A DNA stretch of 56,264 nt from Alistipes sp. (lineage in GTDB: Bacteria; Bacteroidota; Bacteroidia; Bacteroidales; Rikenellaceae). Within the stretch, counting starts at the first letter, position 1; every line of letters starts with the position of its first letter. Positions 16,225 through 24,682 of this stretch are shown piece by piece. The stretch is taken from the NCBI GenBank assembly GCA_017629985.1, contig JAGBWD010000009.1, forward strand, positions 1 through 56,264. The letters are read 5' to 3'. The notes under the pieces were generated by a model. That model searched no databases, was not told the DNA's origin, and saw only the letters and a list, made by a program, of their open reading frames with translations. The position numbers and the translations under genes are program-made.

Positions 16225-18257
16225 TACTCCTCCCATTTGAATACTACTGCTGTACGCGATGTATTATATATATTTATTGTATAGTACTCTGTGCTATCCT
16301 CTCGCTTGCGAGTAGTGGTAAAATGCTCACCCTCGATATCGGCGCGGCCTAGACCACCAAAGCGCTTCTCATCAGAGGAGAAGAGTACGGTATACTTTCC
16401 TGGCCATGGCACACACAGCTCATAATCGGGGATTGAGGCTGTAGGATGCCAATTCAACACAAAGAGAAGCCCCTTGTGCGAATATACCATAGTCTTATTT
16501 GTCTCATCCATCATGTGGTTATATGGATAACCATCACCCAATACGCCATACTCCTTTATGGCAGCTATCATCGCCTTGTCAAACTCGGCAAGGAAGGAGT
16601 ATCGCAAGAAGCCATTTTCGGCCAAAGACCACTGACGGCGAGCATGTTTATACGACCAACCATTACCCTCACGAGGGAAGTCTATCCACTCGGGATGACC
16701 AAACTCATTACCCATGAAGTTTAGGTATGCCTCGCCACCTGTTGATATGGTCATCAAACGTATCAACTTGTGAAGTGCCATGCCACGGTCAATCATCAAG
16801 TTCTCCGATGCGCGATCCATCGAGAAGTACATCTCCTTATCCATAAGGCGGAAGGCGATAGTCTTATCACCAACCAACGCCTGGTCATGCGACTCCGCAT
16901 AGGCCACCGTACGCACCGAAGGGAGGCGGTTGGTCATAACAGACCACATCTCCCAGATATTCCAATCCTCATCCTTCTGCTCCTTAAGCAACTTAATCCA
17001 GTAATCGGGGATTGCCATGCCCAGACGATAGTCAAAGCCTACACCACCATCCTCGGGCTTAACACAGATACCTGGCATACCACTAACATCCTCGGCAATG
17101 GTGATGGCATCGGGGCGGAGGTCATGAATAAGCTTATTTGCAAGGGTGAGATATACTATAGCATCACGGTCCACTCCCTCATCAAAGAAGCGCTCACGAC
17201 AATCAAACTCCACATATCCGCGATGGTGATACAACATAGATGTAACGCCATCGAAGCGATAACCGTCAAAGTGATACTCCTCAATCCAATACTTTGCATT
17301 CGAGAGTAGGAAATGCTCCACCTCGCGCTTACCATAGTCGAAGACCATAGAGTCCCAATACTGCTGATATCCAGCATCTCCAGGCTTCGAGTAGTGGTGC
17401 TTCGAGCCATCGAGTTCGTTGATACCCTCGTTGAAGTTCTTAACATAGTGTGCGTGAACAAGGTCCATAATTACGGCAATGCCAAGTTCGTGCGCACGGT
17501 CGATGAGCGAGCGAAGCTCATCGGCAGTACCGAAGCGTGACGATGGAGCAAAGAGGCTCGACACATGGTAACCAAAGGAGCCATAATAGGGATGCTCGGC
17601 GATGGCCATAAGCTGCACAGCGTTATACCCCGCCTCCTTGATACGTGGAAGAATCTCATCGCGGAACTCTACGTATGTTCCCACACCCTCCTTCTCCTGT
17701 GCCATACCCACATGAGCCTCATATATCACCAACTCACCGATAGCTGGAGCGCGAAAGTCATCATGTTTCCACTCAAAAGGCTTATCTATGACAAACTGTG
17801 CTGTGAAGTTCTTGGTCTCCTCATCCTGCACCACACGGCGTGCATACGCCGAGATGCGGTCATGCCAGCCATTATCACCGTGAATATGTAACTTATATAG
17901 TGAGCCATCCATAAGGCGCATAGAGTACATAGCATCGGGGAGAAAGATGCTCCACACACCCTCCTTATTGCGATCAAGACGTAGCTCGGTACGCTGCCAG
18001 TTGTTAAAATCGCCAAAGATATAGACATCTTTAGCCTTGGGGAGCCACTCTCTGAACCACCATCCCTCCATCGCAGCATCATACTGCCAACCAAAATATC
18101 GATGTCCATTAGCATAATCGGCGATGCTTCCTGCCGATCTTTCAATATCCTCTAATCGACTGATATACATTGCATAACGGCGATTAACCTCCTCCTCTAC
18201 GGGGTGAAGCCACTCATCAGCCTCTACCATTGGTAGTCTAGAACTTTGCTCTCTCAT
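16224..18257 (-). CDS. glgB: 1,4-alpha-glucan branching enzyme
   Basis: Introduces alpha-1,6 branches into glycogen-type glucan in the cytoplasm. The 677 residues comprise a CBM48-like N-terminal domain (about 65-150), the GH13 barrel and a C-terminal beta domain. Catalytic residues are readable: nucleophile Asp336 in FDGYRFDGVTS, acid/base Glu389 in ITIAEDVSG and the transition-state Asp458 in AESHDQALVGDKTI, which is a branching-enzyme signature. No glgA, glgC or glgP is adjacent; a half-size GT5 protein lies 17.5 kb away. Its stop overlaps the start of the LysM lipoprotein gene by one base, so the two form one unit driven from 18280-18287. Confidence 0.95.
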   Translation of the reverse strand: MREQSSRLPMVEADEWLHPVEEEVNRRYAMYISRLEDIERSAGSIADYANGHRYFGWQYDAAMEGWWFREWLPKAKDVYIFGDFNNWQRTELRLDRNKEGVWSIFLPDAMYSMRLMDGSLYKLHIHGDNGWHDRISAYARRVVQDEETKNFTAQFVIDKPFEWKHDDFRAPAIGELVIYEAHVGMAQEKEGVGTYVEFRDEILPRIKEAGYNAVQLMAIAEHPYYGSFGYHVSSLFAPSSRFGTADELRSLIDRAHELGIAVIMDLVHAHYVKNFNEGINELDGSKHHYSKPGDAGYQQYWDSMVFDYGKREVEHFLLSNAKYWIEEYHFDGYRFDGVTSMLYHHRGYVEFDCRERFFDEGVDRDAIVYLTLANKLIHDLRPDAITIAEDVSGMPGICVKPEDGGVGFDYRLGMAIPDYWIKLLKEQKDEDWNIWEMWSVMTNRLPSVRTVAYAESHDQALVGDKTIAFRLMDKEMYFSMDRASENLMIDRGMALHKLIRLMTISTGGEAYLNFMGNEFGHPEWIDFPREGNGWSYKHARRQWSLAENGFLRYSFLAEFDKAMIAAIKEYGVLGDGYPYNHMMDETNKTMVYSHKGLLFVLNWHPTASIPDYELCVPWPGKYTVLFSSDEKRFGGLGRADIEGEHFTTTRKREDSTEYYTINIYNTSRTAVVFKWEE

Positions 18258-18279
18258 AGATTTTTTGGTTTATTTCTAG

Positions 18280-18308
18280 CAAAGATATAAAGATTTTTCG
18301 TATCTTTG
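18280..18308. promoter_or_regulatory. Divergent -7 elements between glgB and the first POT gene
   Basis: CAAAGATA at 18280-18287 reads TATCTTTG on the minus strand (for glgB). The same octamer TATCTTTG stands at 18301-18308 on the plus strand (for the peptide transporter). The two copies are arranged as an inverted repeat 13 bases apart, so the -33 region of each falls on or beside the -7 of the other. Neither has a perfect TTTG at -33. Confidence 0.55.
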
Positions 18309-18384
18309 TCCAATACGGGGTAATATTTGAATAACAAGTTGAATCAAATACTAATCTTTATATTAACTTAAACTTTTTTTTACT

Positions 18385-19920
18385 ATGTTCAAAGGACATC
18401 CTAAAGGACTTTTAGCAGCGGCCCTCAGCAACATGGGTGAGCGTTTTGGTTACTACATCATGAACGCGGTTCTCGTATTGTTCCTCTGCTCGAAGTTTGG
18501 TTTGAGTGAGGAGACAAGTTCTATTATCTACTCATTCTTCTATGCAGGTATCTACATCTTGGCCTTGGTAGGTGGTTATATCGCCGACAAGACACAGAAC
18601 TACAAGGGTACCATCATGGCAGGTTTGATGATTATGGCATCGGGTTATGTGTTGCTATCTATTCCAATCCTTGCCACATCTAGCAACATCACATGGTTGC
18701 TCCCTCTTACCTGTTTTGCACTCTTTATCATCGCCTTTGGTAATGGTCTGTTCAAGGGTAACCTTCAGGCTATCGTAGGTCAGATGTACGACAACTTTGA
18801 GGCCGAGGCTGCGAAGCAGGGCGAGGAGGCTTTGAAGGCTGCTAAAGAGAAGCGTGACTCTGGTTTCCAGATTTTCTACGTATTTATCAACGTGGGTGGT
18901 GTTATCGCACCTTTCGTAGCTCCATTGCTCCGTGAGTGGTGGTTGAAGGCTCACGACATGTTCTACAATGCACAGCTTCCTGCGCTATGTCACCAGTATC
19001 AGGAGACAGGCGTTGTAAGTGATAACCTCACAAAGCTCGCTGCAGAGTCAAGCATGGAGCCTATCAGCGACATCGCTACATTCTGCGGTGACTATCTTCA
19101 GATCTTCAACGAGGGTATTCACTACTCGTTCATCGCATCTGTAGCAGCTATGCTCATCTCATTGACAATCTTCATCGCTACACGTAAGCGCTTCCCAACT
19201 CCTGCAAAGAAGGTCGCTGCAGAGTCTGTAGAGTACACTGCAGAGGAGCGTAAGGCAGCAGCAACAGAGATTAAGCAGCGCATGTATGCTCTCTTTGCTG
19301 TGTTGGCTATTGCAATCTTCTTCTGGTTTGCATTCCACCAGAACGGAACATCGCTCTCGATGTTTGCACGTGACTTCGTGAAGTCTGATAGCGTTGCCCC
19401 AGAGATTTGGCAGGCTTTGAACCCACTATACGTTATTCTTCTTACCCCTGTTATCATGTGGGTATTTGGTGCTTTGGGTCGCCGTGGCATCTACATCTCA
19501 ACACCACGTAAGATTGCTATTGGTATGGCTATCGCAGGCACTGCATACGTATTCCTCGCGCTATACTCATTCTTCATGGGTTACCCATCAGCTACCGAGG
19601 CTCGCGCAGAGGGTGTCGTACTCTCTGGCCCATGGGTATTGTTGGTTCTCTACTTCTTCTTGACCGTTGCCGAGTTGTTCATCTCACCACTTGGTCTTTC
19701 GTTTGTGTCAAAGGTTGCTCCAAAGCACATGCTTGGTCTTTGCCAGGGATTGTGGCTTGGCGCTACAGCCGTAGGTAACCTTCTTCTTTGGATTGGTCCA
19801 CTTATCTACAATGCAGCACCTATCTGGGTTTGCTGGACAGTATTCCTCGCAGTATGTCTAATCTCTATGGGCATAATGTTGGGTATGGTTAAGTGGTTGG
19901 AGCGCGTAACCAACGCATAG
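18385..19920 (+). CDS. Peptide MFS transporter, POT/PTR family (first of two)
   Basis: A proton-coupled oligopeptide transporter of 511 residues with about 12-14 membrane segments. Family signatures are GERFGYY (residues 18-24), GGYIADK, GNGLFKGNLQAIVGQMY and FYVFINVGGVIAPF. The usual proton-coupling motif ExxER is NxxER here (Asn16, Glu19, Arg20). A charged cytoplasmic loop separates the two six-helix bundles. It is a single-gene unit, with a -7 element at 18301-18308 and a terminator at 19939-19973. Codon use is more restricted than in the neighbours (many GGT, CGT and TTG), which suggests strong expression. The paralogue at 20122 shares its opening MFKGHPKGL. Confidence 0.92.
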   Translation: MFKGHPKGLLAAALSNMGERFGYYIMNAVLVLFLCSKFGLSEETSSIIYSFFYAGIYILALVGGYIADKTQNYKGTIMAGLMIMASGYVLLSIPILATSSNITWLLPLTCFALFIIAFGNGLFKGNLQAIVGQMYDNFEAEAAKQGEEALKAAKEKRDSGFQIFYVFINVGGVIAPFVAPLLREWWLKAHDMFYNAQLPALCHQYQETGVVSDNLTKLAAESSMEPISDIATFCGDYLQIFNEGIHYSFIASVAAMLISLTIFIATRKRFPTPAKKVAAESVEYTAEERKAAATEIKQRMYALFAVLAIAIFFWFAFHQNGTSLSMFARDFVKSDSVAPEIWQALNPLYVILLTPVIMWVFGALGRRGIYISTPRKIAIGMAIAGTAYVFLALYSFFMGYPSATEARAEGVVLSGPWVLLVLYFFLTVAELFISPLGLSFVSKVAPKHMLGLCQGLWLGATAVGNLLLWIGPLIYNAAPIWVCWTVFLAVCLISMGIMLGMVKWLERVTNA

Positions 19921-19938
19921 ATTTAGCCTTTATACGAG

Positions 19939-19973
19939 AGGGGCTGCTCAATATTTTGGGCAGCCCTTTTTTC
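19939..19973 (+). terminator. Terminator of the first POT gene
   Basis: Stem gggctgc (19941-19947) with gcagccc (19960-19966), followed by a run of seven T. It lies 20 bases past the stop. Confidence 0.85.
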
Positions 19974-20069
19974 GTTATAAACCATGCAAAGCAGTCTATA
20001 TTCCTGCTACGTAGGAACAAAAATTTTGTTATTTGCGTTTTTGTTCGTACCTTCGCCCCAAATTTGTGT

Positions 20070-20077
20070 TATTTTTG
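20070..20077 (+). promoter_or_regulatory. Candidate -7 element for the second POT gene
   Basis: TATTTTTG matches TAnnTTTG exactly, 44 bases before the ATG. The nearest upstream TTTG (20040-20043) is 26 bases away, which is longer than the usual 19-21. Confidence 0.45.
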
Positions 20078-20121
20078 TAACAACAAAAACAATTAATTAT
20101 ATTAACTAAAATTTTTATTCT

Positions 20122-21930
20122 ATGTTCAAAGGACATCCTAAAGGTCTTTACGCCTTGGCCCTTGCTAACACAGGTGAGCGCTTTGGTTACTACACTATGT
20201 TGGCGGTGTTTGCATTGTTCCTCCGCGAGAACTTCGGTTTGGAGGCAGGTACTGCTGGTGCAATCTACTCAACATTCCTAGGCCTTGTATACTTTATGCC
20301 ACTTGTAGGTGGTATGTTGGCTGACAAGTTTGGTTTCGGCCGTATGGTAACCATCGGTATCTCGGTGATGTTTGCTGGTTACATGTTGCTCTCATTCCCA
20401 TTGGGTGGCGACACTATCGCTATGATGGCTATGATGGCTGCATTGTTGCTCATCAGCCTCGGTACTGGTTTGTTCAAGGGTAACCTCCAGGTTATGGTAG
20501 GTAACCTCTACGATGATCCAAAATATGCCGATAAGCGTGACTCTGGTTTCTCACTCTTCTACATGGCTATCAACGTAGGTTCGTTGTTTGCTCCTACTAC
20601 TGCTGTAGGCATCAAGAACTACGCTATGACCGAGTGGGGATTCTCATCTAACGATGCTTACCACTTTGCATTTGCCGTAGCATGCGTCGCATTGGTACTC
20701 TCAATCGTTATCTACTACGCATTCCGCTCTACATTCCGCCACGTTGAGGGTGGTAAGAAGAAGGGTGATGCTGCAGTTATCGAGGATACACTTACTCCAG
20801 AGCAGACAAAGCAGCGTATCGTGGCGTTGTGTCTTGTATTTGCCGTTGTTATCTTCTTCTGGATGGCATTCCACCAGAACGGCTTGACACTCACATACTT
20901 CGCCGATGAGTTCACAAAGACTAATGCCTTTGGCCTCGAGACCATGGTATTTGACGTATGGAACCTCGCTTTGATTATCGTTGCTGTATACGCATCATTC
21001 TCTATCTTCCAGAGCAACACTGCAAAGGGTAAGCTCTTCTCGGGTGTTCTTGCATCAGCTGTTTTGGCATTCCTTGTATACCGTGCTTATGGCATTGCTC
21101 CAGATGCAGAGGTCGCTGTTGCAGCTCCTATCTTCCAGCAGTTTAACCCATTCTACGTTGTTGCATTGACTCCAGTATCAATGGCTATCTTTGGTGCTTT
21201 GGCACGCAAGGGCAAGGAGCCATCAGCACCACGTAAGATTGCTTACGGTATGATGGTTGCGGCTATTGGTTTTGCTATCATGGCTATCGGCTCACGTGGC
21301 TTGAACACTCCTAACGACCAGGCACGTGCTATCGCAGTAGAGAAGGCACAGGTATTGGCACAGGATATCTACGCTGCAGCTGGCAATGAGGAGGCAATGA
21401 AGGTTGCAGAGAAGGCAAAGAGCGACTTCGAGGGTAAGCTCACTGCAGAGACAAAGGAGATCTTCGAGCAGGTATTCAACGCCGAGACAGTAATCCTTAC
21501 TGCTTCAAATGTTGAGGAGGCTGTAATCGTTGAGGGCGAGGAGGTTGTTGTAGAGGAGACTACAGTAGACCCAGCTGTTGCAGAGGCAGAGGCTACACTT
21601 GCTGCTATTAAGGCAGAGACAAAGTCTTCTACACGTACTTCAGCTTACTGGTTGATTATCACATACCTTGTACTCACATTTGCAGAGTTGTTGCTCTCAC
21701 CTATGGGTATCTCATTCGTATCGAAGGTTGCTCCTCCAAAGCTCAAGGGCTTGATGATGGGTGGCTGGTTCGTTGCTACTGCATTTGGTAACATGTTGGT
21801 TGCAGTTGGTGGTTTCCTTTGGGGAGGTCTTCCATTGTGGTCAGTATGGACAGTATTTATCGTTCTCTGCTTGCTTTCAGCGTTGTTCATGTTTGCAATG
21901 ATGAAGCGTTTGGAGAGCGTTACAAAGTAA
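20122..21930 (+). CDS. Peptide MFS transporter, POT/PTR family, with a large loop insertion
   Basis: A 602-residue paralogue of the preceding gene product with the same signatures: GERFGYY (18-24, with Asn16 in place of the first motif Glu), GTGLFKGNLQVMVGNLY and FYMAINVGSLFAP. It should import di- and tripeptides with protons. Residues about 392-505 form an Ala/Glu/Val-rich hydrophilic insertion between two membrane segments; the first POT protein has only a short loop there. In mammalian PepT1/2 an extra domain also sits between late helices on the outside, so this one may be periplasmic, but topology was not computed. It has its own -7 element and its own terminator, so the two POT genes are separate units. 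Confidence 0.92.
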   Translation: MFKGHPKGLYALALANTGERFGYYTMLAVFALFLRENFGLEAGTAGAIYSTFLGLVYFMPLVGGMLADKFGFGRMVTIGISVMFAGYMLLSFPLGGDTIAMMAMMAALLLISLGTGLFKGNLQVMVGNLYDDPKYADKRDSGFSLFYMAINVGSLFAPTTAVGIKNYAMTEWGFSSNDAYHFAFAVACVALVLSIVIYYAFRSTFRHVEGGKKKGDAAVIEDTLTPEQTKQRIVALCLVFAVVIFFWMAFHQNGLTLTYFADEFTKTNAFGLETMVFDVWNLALIIVAVYASFSIFQSNTAKGKLFSGVLASAVLAFLVYRAYGIAPDAEVAVAAPIFQQFNPFYVVALTPVSMAIFGALARKGKEPSAPRKIAYGMMVAAIGFAIMAIGSRGLNTPNDQARAIAVEKAQVLAQDIYAAAGNEEAMKVAEKAKSDFEGKLTAETKEIFEQVFNAETVILTASNVEEAVIVEGEEVVVEETTVDPAVAEAEATLAAIKAETKSSTRTSAYWLIITYLVLTFAELLLSPMGISFVSKVAPPKLKGLMMGGWFVATAFGNMLVAVGGFLWGGLPLWSVWTVFIVLCLLSALFMFAMMKRLESVTK

Positions 21931-21950
21931 CGACTATACGCTAAATAGCA

Positions 21951-21984
21951 TACGCCTGCTCCGCGGAGCAGGCGTATTTTTTAT
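21951..21984 (+). terminator. Terminator of the second POT gene
   Basis: A perfect 26-base palindrome at 21951-21976 (arms tacgcctgctccg and cggagcaggcgta) followed by a T-rich run. Confidence 0.85.
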
Positions 21985-21996
21985 ATCCACAAAGAA

Positions 21997-22023
21997 GGCT
22001 CCGCATGACATAGACGCGGAGCC
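21997..22023 (-). terminator. Terminator of the Sel1-repeat gene
   Basis: Stem ggctccgc (21997-22004) with gcggagcc (22016-22023), 8 bp perfect, just past the stop of the minus-strand gene. The T run on the minus side is short. Confidence 0.6.
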
Positions 22024-22046
22024 AAACATAAATCTACAGCCTCTTG

Positions 22047-22742
22047 TTATACCAATAGGCCCTCCAAATCGTGTAGAGCATTTATAGCATCCTCATATCC
22101 ATCACGTGCAGCACGGCTATACCACTCTCGCGCAGCCTCTATATCACGCTCAACACCCTTACCCTGCTCATAGCGACTACCTACAACAAACATAGCACCA
22201 TCGTCACACTGCTTCGCAGCCTTAAGGTACCACGCAAAGGCCTCCTTGAGATTGGCAATAACACCCTCACCAAGGTCGTAGCAGTGTCCCATGGCTACCT
22301 GCGCAGGAGCATAACCGGCCTCCGCAGCAATGCGGTATAACTCTACCGCCACATCGTGGTTACGAGCGACACCCACACCGTTATAATAACAGTTACCAGC
22401 CTTGTATTGAGCCTCTATATGGCCATTACGTGCTGCAGCACGATACCACAAAAAGGCCTCCTGCTGACACATCAAAAGTCCACCCTTCTCGCCATGCATC
22501 TCACCCATCTCATACTGCGCCTCGGCGAGTCCCTGAACAGCGGCATCGAAGATATAAATCATAGCCCTCTCCATACTCTTCTCAACACCCATACCCTCGC
22601 GATAACATACTCCTAGCATATACTGCGCCCTATCGTAACCCTTCTCGGCAAGGTCGCAAAGAGCAGGAATAGCCTCGGCATAATCTCCTGCCTCTAATTT
22701 CTGAACAGACTGCTCATATTGAGTAGCAAATAAATCTTTCAT
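22047..22742 (-). CDS. Sel1/tetratricopeptide-like repeat protein
   Basis: A 231-residue protein built of about six Sel1-like repeats of some 36 residues. The recurring pattern is A-x-x-x-Y/M-x-x-G-x-x-Y/C-x-x-G-x-G-V followed by A-x-x-W/L-Y/W-x-x-A-A, for example YMLGVCYREGMGVEKS, YKAGNCYYNGVGVARN and FVVGSRYEQGKGVERD. There is no signal peptide or membrane segment, so it is probably a cytoplasmic adaptor. Sel1 proteins mediate protein-protein contacts and the partner cannot be named here. It is a single-gene unit converging on the second POT gene and diverging from galE. A -7 element (22792-22799, minus strand) lies upstream. Confidence 0.88.
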   Translation of the reverse strand: MKDLFATQYEQSVQKLEAGDYAEAIPALCDLAEKGYDRAQYMLGVCYREGMGVEKSMERAMIYIFDAAVQGLAEAQYEMGEMHGEKGGLLMCQQEAFLWYRAAARNGHIEAQYKAGNCYYNGVGVARNHDVAVELYRIAAEAGYAPAQVAMGHCYDLGEGVIANLKEAFAWYLKAAKQCDDGAMFVVGSRYEQGKGVERDIEAAREWYSRAARDGYEDAINALHDLEGLLV

Positions 22743-22791
22743 TGCTCTATTTTTTTAAAACTTTACACCCGCAATACGGGATTACCTCCTA

Positions 22792-22799
22792 CAAAAATA
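22792..22799 (-). promoter_or_regulatory. Candidate -7 element for the Sel1 gene
   Basis: Reads TATTTTTG on the minus strand, 50 bases upstream of the start; no TTTG at the normal -33 distance. Confidence 0.4.
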
Positions 22800-22916
22800 G
22801 AAAAAATAACGCAAAAATTATGCATTATGGCAATTTTTTTGTTATTCCTTATAAGAATTTCATCCATTGACACGTATAAAATATAGGTAGTGCGCGGTTA
22901 TTGCAAATAAAAAAAC

Positions 22917-22924
22917 TATCTTTG
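22917..22924 (+). promoter_or_regulatory. Candidate -7 element for galE
   Basis: TATCTTTG matches TAnnTTTG, 23 bases before the galE ATG. The -33 region has no clear TTTG. Confidence 0.5.
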
Positions 22925-22946
22925 TGGAACTATTTATATAAGATTT

Positions 22947-23972
22947 ATGAATAATAGACGAGTACTTGTTACTGGCGGTGCAGGATATATAGGGTCACAC
23001 ACCGTGGTAGAGCTTATAGGTGCAGGTTACGAGGTTGTTATCGTTGATAACTTCTCGAATAGCGATGCATCATCATTGGAAGGCATAGCGAAGATTACAG
23101 GCGTTACACCAACGTTTATCGAGGCAGACTGCTGTGATAAGGCAGCTCTACGCGAGGTCTTTGAGCGCTATGACTTTAGCTCTGTCATCCACTTTGCAGC
23201 ATATAAGGCTGTGGGAGAGTCTGTAGCAATGCCTACGAAATATTATCACAACAACCTACTATCGTTTATTAATGTGGTGGAACTTATGAAGGAGTACCAC
23301 CGCCCAAATATTGTTTTCTCATCTTCTGCAACCGTATATGGCGATGCCGAGGAGCTTCCCGTAACAGAGCGCACGCCACGCAAGCCTGCCACCTCGCCTT
23401 ATGGCAATACAAAGCAGATGGCCGAGGATATGCTTCGCGATATTGTCACCGTAGATGATGAGCTATATGGCATTGCACTTCGCTACTTTAACCCTATTGG
23501 CGCACACCCATCGGCACTCATCGGCGAGTTGCCACGTGGCATACCTAACAACCTTGTGCCATACATCACGCAGACAGCAGCAGGAGTCAGAGAGTGCTTA
23601 AGCATCTTTGGTGATGACTACCCCACTCCCGATGGCTCGTGCTTGAGAGATTATATCGACATCGTTGATTTGGCACGTGCGCATGTGGTAGCTATAGAGC
23701 GCATGGTGGCGGGAAAATGCGAGGAGCATTACGAGATATTCAACATCGGCACCGGCTCTCCAGTATCGGTATTTGAACTAGTAAAGGGATTTGAGGCTGC
23801 TAATAACCTAACCTTGAACTACAAGGTTGCCGCACGCCGCCCTGGCGATGTTACCGCAGTATGGGCAGACACAACACGCGCCAATGAGGTGCTTGGTTGG
23901 CGTGCCGAGCGAAAGCTAGATGATACTCTACGTGCTGCATGGGCCTGGGAGTGTCACGTAAGAAATAGATAA
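22947..23972 (+). CDS. galE: UDP-glucose 4-epimerase
   Basis: Interconverts UDP-glucose and UDP-galactose (and possibly the N-acetyl forms) with bound NAD. It is an extended short-chain dehydrogenase of 341 residues, the usual length. The NAD-binding GGAGYIGSH is at residues 10-18, SSSATVYG near 125-132 supplies the catalytic Ser/Thr, and YGNTK (152-156) gives Tyr152 and Lys156. The block ALRYFNPIGAHPSALIGE is typical of GalE. No Leloir-pathway gene is adjacent, so it more likely feeds polysaccharide or LPS synthesis. The small outer membrane protein gene follows 23 bases later. Confidence 0.96.
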   Translation: MNNRRVLVTGGAGYIGSHTVVELIGAGYEVVIVDNFSNSDASSLEGIAKITGVTPTFIEADCCDKAALREVFERYDFSSVIHFAAYKAVGESVAMPTKYYHNNLLSFINVVELMKEYHRPNIVFSSSATVYGDAEELPVTERTPRKPATSPYGNTKQMAEDMLRDIVTVDDELYGIALRYFNPIGAHPSALIGELPRGIPNNLVPYITQTAAGVRECLSIFGDDYPTPDGSCLRDYIDIVDLARAHVVAIERMVAGKCEEHYEIFNIGTGSPVSVFELVKGFEAANNLTLNYKVAARRPGDVTAVWADTTRANEVLGWRAERKLDDTLRAAWAWECHVRNR

Positions 23973-23995
23973 ATAGATAATCAACAGTAAATATA

Positions 23996-24667
23996 ATGAA
24001 GAGATTTTTAATAATAGCACTATTGATACTCCTCGCCGTGCCAATGGCCGAGGCTAAACGCCGTGAATCTGCCGAGGAGATTAAGATGAAGACCCGTGAC
24101 AACAAAGGTTGGGAGTGGGGAGCTGCAGGACGCTTCAGCTTGATATTCTATGAGATGGACTACATGTCTATCCTTGGCAAGTCGCAGAAGGCCTACAAGA
24201 GTCAAGCACGTTTAGGCGGTAACATCATGGTAAATGGTGGTTATCACATCAACAACCACTGGAAAATAGGCTTGGAGACGGGTGTACAGATGCAGTATAA
24301 CTACAAGGCTATTGTACCGCTCTACGTCACCGTACACTACTTCTACGGCACACGTAAGAACTGTCTATTCAACTTCGTAAACCTTGGTACGAATATGCTA
24401 TTTAACAAGGCCAAGTCTGATGCTTTGGATATAGCATCGCTCGAAGATGATAAATTTGTACACTTTGGAGCTACTGCAGCAGGAGGTATCGGCTTCCGCT
24501 TCCAGTCGCCTAATAGCAAAGATAAGATTGATATCATGCTCGGATATCAGACCCTTCTACTCACGCCAAGCCCTGTGATAAAGGGTTCATATAGCTATAA
24601 GCCTAGTGATGTAAAGCGTCTGGAGCTTAATCAGCAGGTGTTCATAGGCATAGGTATCACATTCTAA
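23996..24667 (+). CDS. Secreted beta-barrel-like protein, function unknown
   Basis: A 223-residue protein with a signal peptide (LLILLAVPMAEA, cleavage about residue 20) and a beta-rich mature part. It has alternating aromatic strands (GAAGRFSLIFYEMDYM, YVTVHYFYG), many Gly and Tyr residues, and a terminal Phe after IGIGITF, the usual last strand of an outer membrane barrel. The size suits an eight- to ten-stranded barrel. I recognise no specific family. It lies between galE (23 bases upstream) and the MscS gene (15 bases downstream), all on the plus strand, so the three could be cotranscribed without an evident functional link. Confidence 0.75.
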   Translation: MKRFLIIALLILLAVPMAEAKRRESAEEIKMKTRDNKGWEWGAAGRFSLIFYEMDYMSILGKSQKAYKSQARLGGNIMVNGGYHINNHWKIGLETGVQMQYNYKAIVPLYVTVHYFYGTRKNCLFNFVNLGTNMLFNKAKSDALDIASLEDDKFVHFGATAAGGIGFRFQSPNSKDKIDIMLGYQTLLLTPSPVIKGSYSYKPSDVKRLELNQQVFIGIGITF

Positions 24668-24682
24668 ACCAGCATATTGATT

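Noticed and set aside
18385-21930. Two POT genes as one operon
   Set aside because: A strong terminator (19939-19973) and a separate -7 element (20070-20077) lie between them.
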